This document shows positions 15,617-21,792 of a stretch of DNA of 23,629 nucleotides, one piece after another. Below the pieces are notes generated by a model. The model worked only from the letters and a program-made list of their open reading frames with translations. It made no database searches and was not told the origin of the DNA. Origin of the DNA: Betaproteobacteria bacterium (lineage in GTDB: Bacteria > Pseudomonadota > Gammaproteobacteria > Burkholderiales > SG8-39); assembly GCA_004298295.1 (NCBI GenBank), contig SCUH01000289.1, forward strand, positions 1 through 23,629. Reading direction: 5' to 3'. Within the stretch, counting starts at the first letter, position 1, and every line of letters begins with the position of its first letter. A program made the position numbers and the translations under genes.

Positions 15617-16930
15617 TCACGCGCGCCGCAGCAATGCGCGCGAAACCGCGACCCGCCCGTTGACGAACCCTTCGTGGTAATCCTCGATGCGCTCGAGATC
15701 GTAGACGTAATTCACCATCGTGCCGAAGGACTCGGCAAGCCCGCGCCGCGATCGATTCGCAAGCAGGTTCAGGCGCTCGATCCGGGCGCCGTTGTTGAGG
15801 TGGAATTTGGCCACCGGGTCGCTCGCCGGATCGGTGTCGCGCGTCGCGTACAGATAGCACACTGCGAGCTGCTCCAGGGCTTCACGCGGCGCGGGCTCCA
15901 GATTCTCGAGCAGTCCAGCGTCGGCCGCGAGCAGGCCGCTTTCCAGGGCGGCACGCACCGCGTCACGTGCCCGTTCAAGGTGCGCTGCGGCGCCGCGCGG
16001 TGTCCGTTGCGGATCGAGCGGCGCGCCCGAGCGTAGCCAGGCGGCAAAGCCAGGCATCGGCGAGAGCGTGCAATAGCGGCGCACATCCGGGTTTTCGCGG
16101 CGCAGGATTTCGCAGACGCGCTTGATGAGAAAGTTGCCGAGCGATACGCCGCGCAGCCCCGGCTGGCAGTTCGAGATCGAATAGAACACGGCGCAGCGCG
16201 CGCGTGAGCCGCCGGCATCGACGGCGTGGTCTTCGATCAGCGGGGCGATCGAGTCCGGCATCTCGTCGAGCAGCGCGACCTCGACGAAGATCAGCAACTC
16301 CCCGGGCAGCGCGGGGTGCAGGAAGGCAAAGCAGCGCCGGTCCGGTTCCAGCCGGCGGCGCAGGTCGTCCCAGTCGCGCACTGCATGCACGGCCTCGTGC
16401 CGGATGATCTGCTCGAGCAGGCTCGCCGGAGATTTCCAGTCCACGCGCACCAGCTCCAGGAATCCCGGGCTGAACCATGAGCCGAACAGATGCGTGAAAT
16501 CCGCGTCGACCGCGGCAAGCGCCGGCTGAGACTTCATCGCCTTGAGCAGGTCGACGCGCATGCGCACCAGCGCGGCGGTGCCATGCGGCCCGAGGTTGAT
16601 GCGGCGCAGCAGTTCCTGGCGCGGCGGTTCCACCGCCTCAAACAGGCGCGCCAGGTTGCCGGCGGAGCGCTCCTCGGCGTAGCCCCTGGCGCAAGCCAGC
16701 ACGCGCTCGGCGTCGGGGCCGAAGCGCTCTGCCAGCAGGCCGAAGAAGGCCGCGCGTGCGTCGTCGCCGAGCGCGCTGTAGCGCTCGATCGCCAGCGCCG
16801 CAAACTTGGCGCTGTTGGCCGCGCCGCGCTCGCTCAGCAGCATGTTGCACGTTTCGTGCAGCCGGCGCAGCGCGGCGGCATCGCGCGCCCCTCGGGTGCG
16901 AAACAGCCGCTCGATGAGGCCGGGCGCCAT
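15617..16930 (-). CDS. Malonyl-CoA decarboxylase
   Basis: This enzyme decarboxylates malonyl-CoA to acetyl-CoA and CO2. The 437-residue product has an N-terminal helical domain and a C-terminal acetyltransferase-like fold. Recognisable stretches are IIRHEAVHAVRDWDDLRRRL, ISNCQPGLRGVSLGNFLIKR, YCTLSPMPGF with Ser290, and KFHLNNGARIERLN with His377; Ser and His are the catalytic pair of the family. The C-terminus MVNYVYDLERIEDYHEGFVN is also typical. The ATG at 16930 lacks a Shine-Dalgarno site and starts 1 base after the stop of an 18-codon mini-ORF. It lies in line with the TRAP transporter genes (61-base gap), suggesting a link to uptake of malonate or a related diacid. No malonyl-CoA synthetase (matB) is in the window. 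Confidence 0.94.
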   Translation of the reverse strand: MAPGLIERLFRTRGARDAAALRRLHETCNMLLSERGAANSAKFAALAIERYSALGDDARAAFFGLLAERFGPDAERVLACARGYAEERSAGNLARLFEAVEPPRQELLRRINLGPHGTAALVRMRVDLLKAMKSQPALAAVDADFTHLFGSWFSPGFLELVRVDWKSPASLLEQIIRHEAVHAVRDWDDLRRRLEPDRRCFAFLHPALPGELLIFVEVALLDEMPDSIAPLIEDHAVDAGGSRARCAVFYSISNCQPGLRGVSLGNFLIKRVCEILRRENPDVRRYCTLSPMPGFAAWLRSGAPLDPQRTPRGAAAHLERARDAVRAALESGLLAADAGLLENLEPAPREALEQLAVCYLYATRDTDPASDPVAKFHLNNGARIERLNLLANRSRRGLAESFGTMVNYVYDLERIEDYHEGFVNGRVAVSRALLRRA

Positions 16931-16931
16931 G

Positions 16932-16988
16932 TCAGTTTGCGCCGCCGGCGGACGCGCTGCGGTACTGCGGGAAAACGGCTTCGGCCAT
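16932..16988 (-). CDS. Possible 18-codon leader ORF before malonyl-CoA decarboxylase
   Basis: In the spacer between dctM and the decarboxylase gene, an ATG (16988) follows the dctM stop by three bases with an AGGTGAG Shine-Dalgarno-like sequence just upstream. The frame encodes MAEAVFPQYRSASAGGAN and ends in TGA one base before the decarboxylase ATG. It would carry ribosomes to a start codon that has no Shine-Dalgarno site of its own, a typical translational-coupling arrangement. It could also be chance, since the frame is short. Confidence 0.35.
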   Translation of the reverse strand: MAEAVFPQYRSASAGGAN

Positions 16989-16991
16989 CGC

Positions 16992-18275
16992 TCACCTGTA
17001 GAACAACTGGACCAGCCCCAACCCGGTGATCGGAATATAGGTCACCAGCATCAGCACGGCAAACAGCACGCCGATGAAGTAGATGTTGACGCGGGTGACT
17101 TCCCAGACGCTCGCCTTGGCGATCGAGCAGGCGACCATCAGCACGCTCGCGACCGGCGGGGTCTGCTGGCCGATGCCGAGGTTGATGGTGACGATGAGGC
17201 CGAAGTGCACCGGGTCGATGCCGACCGTCTTCACCAGCGGCATCACCACCGGGACTACCAGGATGATCGCGGCGGCCGAGTGCAGGAACATGCCGAGGAG
17301 CAGAAACAGCACGTTGAGCAGCGCGAGCACCACCCACTTGTTGGTCGTGAGATCAGCCACGGCGCGCGCGAGCGCCTGCGGCGCCCGCACTTCCGTGAGG
17401 TAGGCGCCCAGCAGCGCGGAAGTGGCGACCAGCAGCATCACCACCGCGGTCTGCACACCGCCCTCGATCATCGCGGCCTTCAGATGCGCGAGGTCGAGCT
17501 CGCGATAAATCACCAGCCCGATGAATAGCGCCGCCACCACCGCCAGGGCCGCCCCTTCCGTGGCCGTCACCACGCCGCCGAAGATGGCGCCCAGGATGAT
17601 CAGCGGCAGCGTGAACGCCCAGAAGGCCTCGCGGAAGGTCTCGCGGATGCGCGCCCACCGCAGCGCCTGCTCCACCGGCAGGTTGTAGCGCCGCGCGAAC
17701 CAGTAGGCCATGCCCATCAGGCCGAAGCCGCCGAGCACGCCCGGCACGATTCCGGCGACGAACAACTGCACCACCGAAGTCTCCGCCATCACCGCGTACA
17801 GGATCATGGGGATCGAGGGCGGGATGATCACCGCCAGCGTGGCGGCCGACGACATCACCGCCGCAGCGACCGCCTTCGGATAGCCCTTTTTCTTCATTGC
17901 CGGAATCAGGATCGAGCCGAGCGCCGAGACGTCGGCGACCGCAGAACCGGAAATTTCGGCAAAGAACATCGAAGCGCCGATCGAGACCATGGCGAGTCCG
18001 CCGCGCACGAAGCCGAGCAGCGCGCTCGCGAACGCGATCAGCCGCGTCGAAATCCCCGAGGCATTCATGATCGCGCCGGCGAGGATGAAGAGCGGAATCG
18101 CGATCAGCGGGAAATTGGTGGCGCCGTTGTAGAGTACCACCGGCAGGTTCGGCAGCGAGGCCATCCCCTGCGTGAGCACCATCGCCGTCACGGCAACGAT
18201 GCCGAGCGCGACGGCGATCGGCACGTCGATGATGACGAGCGCCAGCACGCAGACGAACAAAAGCAGGATTTCCAT
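16992..18275 (-). CDS. dctM: TRAP transporter large permease subunit
   Basis: The 427-residue DctM-type subunit forms the sodium-coupled transport channel of a tripartite ATP-independent periplasmic (TRAP) transporter. It is almost wholly hydrophobic with about 11-12 membrane segments. Family features are FPLIAIPLFILAGAIMNASG, MFFAEISGSAVADVSALGS, SSAATLAVIIPPSIPMILY and the C-terminal NLGIGQQTPPVASVL. Length is typical (about 425). The ATG at 18275 overlaps the dctQ stop (TGATG), so both are translated together. Much longer upstream reading in this frame runs out of frame through dctQ and is not coding. Confidence 0.95.
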   Translation of the reverse strand: MEILLLFVCVLALVIIDVPIAVALGIVAVTAMVLTQGMASLPNLPVVLYNGATNFPLIAIPLFILAGAIMNASGISTRLIAFASALLGFVRGGLAMVSIGASMFFAEISGSAVADVSALGSILIPAMKKKGYPKAVAAAVMSSAATLAVIIPPSIPMILYAVMAETSVVQLFVAGIVPGVLGGFGLMGMAYWFARRYNLPVEQALRWARIRETFREAFWAFTLPLIILGAIFGGVVTATEGAALAVVAALFIGLVIYRELDLAHLKAAMIEGGVQTAVVMLLVATSALLGAYLTEVRAPQALARAVADLTTNKWVVLALLNVLFLLLGMFLHSAAAIILVVPVVMPLVKTVGIDPVHFGLIVTINLGIGQQTPPVASVLMVACSIAKASVWEVTRVNIYFIGVLFAVLMLVTYIPITGLGLVQLFYR

Positions 18276-18784
18276 CAGTGCAGCGCCTCGGTCACGGCTT
18301 CGGCCGCCGGTGCTTCGCGCGCCGCCGCAAGGGCTCGCGGCAAGGTGAGCAGCTCGGCCGCCACGATCAGCACGGCGCCGATCGGCACGACCGACTGCAC
18401 GTAGCTCACCGGGACCTCGGGCAGGCTCACGAGATGGTCGGTCGCGAGGACGCCGAGGATCACGTAGCCCATCCAGCCGACCAGCAGGAAGAAGCCGATC
18501 ACCAGTAGCTCGGCGAGGCAGCGCGCCGCGACGCGCGCCGCGGGCGGCAGAAGCGCGACCACCTCGGGGCAGCCGATGTGGGCACGCTTGGCCGCGGCAA
18601 GCGCCGAACCGTAGAACGTGAGCCAGGCGAGGAGAATCGAGGCGACTTCGTCGTACCAGACGAGCGATGCCCCGAACGAACGGAACAGCACGCCGACGGT
18701 CACTTCGATGGCGAGCGCCGCCATCAGGGCAATGACGACCCACTCCAGCAGGCGCTCGTAGCGCCTGCGCCAGAGGGCGAGCAT
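18275..18784 (-). CDS. dctQ: TRAP transporter small permease subunit
   Basis: The 169-residue DctQ-type subunit has four predicted transmembrane helices (about 13-35, 45-65, 88-110 and 127-150) and pairs with DctM in the inner membrane. The segment LVWYDEVASILLAWLTFYGSA between helices one and two is the family signature (WxxEVxxxLLxWLxFLG-like). It starts 7 bases after the dctP stop and overlaps dctM by one base. Sequence divergence is normal for this subunit, and the family is assigned from topology, motif and neighbours together. Confidence 0.92.
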   Translation of the reverse strand: MLALWRRRYERLLEWVVIALMAALAIEVTVGVLFRSFGASLVWYDEVASILLAWLTFYGSALAAAKRAHIGCPEVVALLPPAARVAARCLAELLVIGFFLLVGWMGYVILGVLATDHLVSLPEVPVSYVQSVVPIGAVLIVAAELLTLPRALAAAREAPAAEAVTEALH

Positions 18785-18791
18785 CGGCGGA

Positions 18792-19760
18792 TTACTTGCC
18801 GAGCGCGATGGCGCGGTCGATGACTTCGCGCGCGCCCTTCACTTCCTTGGCGTACTCCTCGTACACGGGCTTGGAGGCGGCGATGAAGGCATCCTTGTTC
18901 GGCGTGTTGACCTGCACGCCGGCGGCCTTGATCTTGCCGAGCAGGTCCTCGTCGTCCTTCGCCGCCCTGGCGTAGACGAACGCCTGCGTTTCCTTCGCCA
19001 CCGCTTCGAGCGCACCGCGCACATCGGCCGGCAGTGTCGCCCACTTCTTCGCCCCCACGGTCGCATAGGCGGGCGTGTAGACGTGGCCCGTGAGCGACAG
19101 GAACTTCTGCACCTCCTGGAACTTGGCGCTGTAGATCTGGGTGAAAGGATTTTCCTGCCCGTCCATGACGCCGGTCTGCAGGGCCGTGAAGACTTCCGAA
19201 AACTTCATCGGCGAGGGATTCGCGCCGTAGGCCTGGAACATCTTCACCCGCCACTTGCCCTCGGGCACGCGCAGCTTGATGCCCTGCAGGTCCGCAGGCG
19301 TGTTGATCGGACGCTTGGAGTTGGTGATGTGGCGATAGCCGTTCTCCCAGACGGCGATCACTTTCAGACCCTTCGCCTCGGCGGCGGGCGCGAGCGTTTT
19401 CCAGAACAGCTCGCTTTCGATGCGCCGCATGTGGTTGCGGTCCTTGACCAGATACGGCATCTCGAAGACGCCGAACAGGTCCGCCTCCGAGCTCATGACG
19501 GTCGAGGGCAGAGCGATGTCCACGGTGCCGAGCTTGAGCTTTTGCAGCAGCTCCTTGTCGCCGCCGAGCTGGCTCGAGCCGTACACCACGATCTTGGCTT
19601 TGCCGGCGAGGCGTGCGTTGGCGTTCTTGGCGAATTCCTCCGCGGAGGCGGCAAACAGCGAGCCCGGCTCGCCGACATGTCCGAACTTGATCTCGGTCTG
19701 GGCAAAGGCACTGCCCGCAAAGGCCGCGGCGATCGCAGCGGCAAAGGTCAACAGTTTCAT
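18792..19760 (-). CDS. dctP: TRAP transporter periplasmic substrate-binding protein
   Basis: The 322-residue DctP-type receptor captures the substrate in the periplasm and delivers it to DctQM. It has a clear signal peptide (1-20, cut after AGSAFA). Typical motifs are KFGHVGEPGSLFAASAEEFA, YGSSQLGGDKELLQKLKLG, and DLQGIKLRVPEGK with Arg164, the conserved residue that usually salt-bridges the substrate carboxylate. The ATG at 19760 follows a strong AAGGAGGAG Shine-Dalgarno sequence, so this gene may be translated more than its neighbours, as is usual for binding proteins. It lies 20 bases behind the aminotransferase gene. The ligand is probably a small organic acid. Confidence 0.95.
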   Translation of the reverse strand: MKLLTFAAAIAAAFAGSAFAQTEIKFGHVGEPGSLFAASAEEFAKNANARLAGKAKIVVYGSSQLGGDKELLQKLKLGTVDIALPSTVMSSEADLFGVFEMPYLVKDRNHMRRIESELFWKTLAPAAEAKGLKVIAVWENGYRHITNSKRPINTPADLQGIKLRVPEGKWRVKMFQAYGANPSPMKFSEVFTALQTGVMDGQENPFTQIYSAKFQEVQKFLSLTGHVYTPAYATVGAKKWATLPADVRGALEAVAKETQAFVYARAAKDDEDLLGKIKAAGVQVNTPNKDAFIAASKPVYEEYAKEVKGAREVIDRAIALGK

Positions 19761-19780
19761 CTGTGCTCCTCCTTGGTTTG

Positions 19781-20974
19781 TCACGCCGCGGCGCGCGCCG
19801 GCTTGGCGCGGCACTCCGCAAGGTACGCCATGGCTGCCTGCACGCCCTCCCGCCTGACGGGCACGCCGGCGAGCTCGAGCCCCATCTCCACCCCCGCGAG
19901 TGTACCCATCAGCGCGAGGTCGTTGAAATCGCCGAGGTGACCGATGCGAAACACCTTGCCGGCGAGCCTGCCCAGCCCGGTGCCGAGCGACAGGTCGAAG
20001 TTCTCGAGGATCACCCCGCGCGCGCGGTCGGCGTCGTGGCCGGCGGGCATCAGCACGGCGGTGAGTGAAGCTGAGTACTCTGCGGGGTTTGCGGCCAGCA
20101 CGTCCAGGCCCCAGGCGCGTACCGCGCGCCGCGTCGCCTCGGCGTGGCGCTGGTGGCGCGCAAACACTTGCTCGAGGCCTTCCTCTTCCAGCATTTTCAG
20201 GGCCTCCCGCAAGCCGTAAAGCAGGTTCGTCGCGGGCGTGTAGGGAAAATAGCCGGACTTGCCGCTCGCGATCATCTCCTCCCAGTTCCAGTACGCGCGC
20301 GGCAGCTTCGCCACCCTGGAGGCTGCCAGCGCCTTCTCCGAAATCGCATTGAACGACAGCCCCGGCGGCAGCATGAGCCCCTTCTGCGAGCCGGCGACCG
20401 TGACATCGACGCCCCATTCGTCATGGCGGTAGTCGATCGAGGCGAGCGACGAAATCGTGTCGACCATCAGCAGCGCGGGGTGTCTGGCCGCGTCCATGGC
20501 CTTGCGGACCTCGGCAATGCGCGACGTCACCCCGGTCGAGGTCTCGTTGTGCACCACGCAAACCGCCCTGATCTGTCCTGCGGGGTCGGCACGCAGGCGC
20601 TGCTCGATCGCCTCCGGATCAGCGCCGCTGCGCCAGTCCCCGGCAAGAAACTCGGGCTTCAGCCCGAGCTTGAGCGCCATCTTCTGCCACAGCGCCGCAA
20701 AGTGCCCGGTTTCGTACATCAGCACTGCGTCGCCGGGTGAGAGCGTGTTGACGAGCGCCGCTTCCCAGGCGCCGGTGCCGGAGGCGGGATAGATCACCAC
20801 CTGCCCCGCGGTCCTCAAAACGCGCTTCATGCCCGCCAGAACGGTTTTGCCGAGCTCGGCGAATTGCGGGCCGCGATGATCCATCGTCGGGAAGTCGATG
20901 GCGCGCAAGACGCGGTCCGGGACATTCGTCGGTCCGGGGATCTGCAGGAAATGACGTCCGGCTCGATAGCTCAT
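19781..20974 (-). CDS. Class V aminotransferase, serine/alanine-glyoxylate type
   Basis: A 397-residue PLP-dependent aminotransferase of fold type I, class V. It starts HFLQIPGPTNVPDRVLRAI, has MDHRGPQFAE (residues 31-40), TGVTSRIAEVRKAMD, LMVDTISSLAS with Asp172 that would hold the PLP pyridine nitrogen, and AGSQKGLMLPPG with the PLP lysine Lys198. These fit serine-glyoxylate or alanine-glyoxylate aminotransferases; the aspartate-glyoxylate aminotransferase of the beta-hydroxyaspartate cycle (BhcA) is in the same family and cannot be excluded. The start ATG at 20974 has a CAGGAG Shine-Dalgarno site; an upstream in-frame start at 21085 would add 37 residues made of operator sequence. It is the first gene of the minus-strand TRAP operon. 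Confidence 0.9.
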   Translation of the reverse strand: MSYRAGRHFLQIPGPTNVPDRVLRAIDFPTMDHRGPQFAELGKTVLAGMKRVLRTAGQVVIYPASGTGAWEAALVNTLSPGDAVLMYETGHFAALWQKMALKLGLKPEFLAGDWRSGADPEAIEQRLRADPAGQIRAVCVVHNETSTGVTSRIAEVRKAMDAARHPALLMVDTISSLASIDYRHDEWGVDVTVAGSQKGLMLPPGLSFNAISEKALAASRVAKLPRAYWNWEEMIASGKSGYFPYTPATNLLYGLREALKMLEEEGLEQVFARHQRHAEATRRAVRAWGLDVLAANPAEYSASLTAVLMPAGHDADRARGVILENFDLSLGTGLGRLAGKVFRIGHLGDFNDLALMGTLAGVEMGLELAGVPVRREGVQAAMAYLAECRAKPARAAA

Positions 20975-20987
20975 CAGGCTCTCCTGA

Positions 20988-20999
20988 TTTGCATGCAAA
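20988..20999. promoter_or_regulatory. Palindromic operator candidate O1 (TTTGCATGCAAA)
   Basis: A 12-bp perfect palindrome lies 14 bases upstream of the aminotransferase ATG, just downstream of its predicted transcription start. Its core TGCATGCAAAGTT (20990-21002) recurs exactly at 21061-21073. Probably a binding site for the adjacent GntR regulator. Confidence 0.55.
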
Positions 21000-21006
21000 G
21001 TTAGCT

Positions 21007-21022
21007 GTATGCTGCAGCATAC
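21007..21022. promoter_or_regulatory. Palindromic operator candidate O2 (GTATGCTGCAGCATAC)
   Basis: A perfect 16-bp palindrome in the divergent spacer. It covers the -10 candidate of the minus-strand promoter. Its GTATGC/GCATAC arms share TGC/GCA half-sites with the two TGCATGCA sites on either side. Confidence 0.6.
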
Positions 21023-21045
21023 TGGCGCAGCATTGCAGATACCAA
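21016..21045 (-). promoter_or_regulatory. Candidate promoter of the aminotransferase-TRAP operon
   Basis: Read on the minus strand, TTGGTA (21045-21040) is followed after 18 bases by TATGCT (21021-21016), a plausible sigma70 pair. Transcription would start near 21009, about 35 bases before the aminotransferase ATG. The -10 box lies inside operator candidate O2. Confidence 0.45.
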
Positions 21046-21061
21046 GTTTTTTTTGTATTCT
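21033..21061 (+). promoter_or_regulatory. Candidate promoter of the GntR regulator gene
   Basis: TTGCAG (21033-21038) and TATTCT (21056-21061) are spaced by 17 bases. A run of eight T residues lies between them. The two -35 boxes of the divergent promoters overlap, and the second TGCATGCA site begins at the last base of this -10 box, so one regulator could act on both directions. Confidence 0.4.
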
Positions 21062-21073
21062 GCATGCAAAGTT
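21061..21073. promoter_or_regulatory. Operator candidate O3, direct repeat of O1 core (TGCATGCAAAGTT)
   Basis: The 13 bases are an exact copy of 20990-21002, 71 bases away. It covers the predicted transcription start of the GntR gene and is 14 bases upstream of its ATG, which fits autorepression. Confidence 0.55.
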
Positions 21074-21087
21074 TATAGGACGCAAGC

Positions 21088-21792
21088 ATGCTAACCGACT
21101 CCCCTTCCAGCCTCGCGGCCTCGGCGCCGATCGCGCGCCGTCCCCTGCATGAGGCGGCGATCGATCGCCTGCGCGACCTCATCGTGCAGGGCGAACTGCT
21201 GCCGGGGTCGCGCCTGAACGAACGCGTGCTGGCTGGACAGCTCGGCATTTCGCGCACGCCGTTGCGCGAAGCCTTCAAATTGCTTGCCACCGAAGGCCTG
21301 GTCGAGCTGTTGCCGAACCGCGGCGCGATCGTCGCGCACCTGGACCCCGAACGCATTCGCCAGACGCTCGCGGTCATGGGAGCGCTCGAGGCGCTGATCG
21401 GGGAACTTGCTTGCAAACAGGCTCCGGAGGCGGCGATCGCCGAAATCCAGGCGCTGCATTTCGAGATGCGCGCGGCGCACGCGCGCCGCGATCTGGCCGC
21501 CTACTTCCGCTACAACCAGGCGATCCACTTGAACCTCGCAGAAGCGGCCGGCAACGCGGTGCTGGCGCTCACTTACCGGCAACTCAACGCCAACGTGCGC
21601 CGGGTGCGCTACATGGCCAACCTGTCGCCTGAGCGTTGGGATGCTGCGGTGCGCGAGCACGACGCGATCCTCGCGGCGCTCAGCGCGCGCGACGGGACAC
21701 GGCTGAAGGCGCTGCTGTCCGACCATCTCGCGCAAAAGACCGCCTCGGTGCTGGCCGCATTGGCTGAACGCCGGATCATGGCAGCGGCATGA
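21088..21792 (+). CDS. GntR-family transcriptional regulator with FCD domain
   Basis: A 234-residue regulator of the FadR subfamily. The N-terminal winged helix (about 18-85) has GSRLNERVLAGQLGISRTPLREAFKLL followed by the wing EGLVELLPNRGAIV (key part at residues 40-82). The C-terminal all-helical FCD domain (about 90-225) has His147, His191 and His213 at the positions that usually bind a metal and a carboxylate ligand; Asn143 stands where many members have Asp. Relatives such as GlcC and LldR respond to small hydroxyacids. An AGGA Shine-Dalgarno site precedes the ATG at 21088. The TGA overlaps the next gene's ATG (ATGA). It probably autoregulates and controls the divergent TRAP operon through the palindromes in the spacer. 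Confidence 0.93.
   Translation: MLTDSPSSLAASAPIARRPLHEAAIDRLRDLIVQGELLPGSRLNERVLAGQLGISRTPLREAFKLLATEGLVELLPNRGAIVAHLDPERIRQTLAVMGALEALIGELACKQAPEAAIAEIQALHFEMRAAHARRDLAAYFRYNQAIHLNLAEAAGNAVLALTYRQLNANVRRVRYMANLSPERWDAAVREHDAILAALSARDGTRLKALLSDHLAQKTASVLAALAERRIMAAA

Noticed and set aside
20975..21085. An N-terminal extension of the aminotransferase starting at 21085
   Set aside because: The extension would be translated from the operator region and does not look like family sequence; the ATG at 20974 has a Shine-Dalgarno site and the normal N-terminus.
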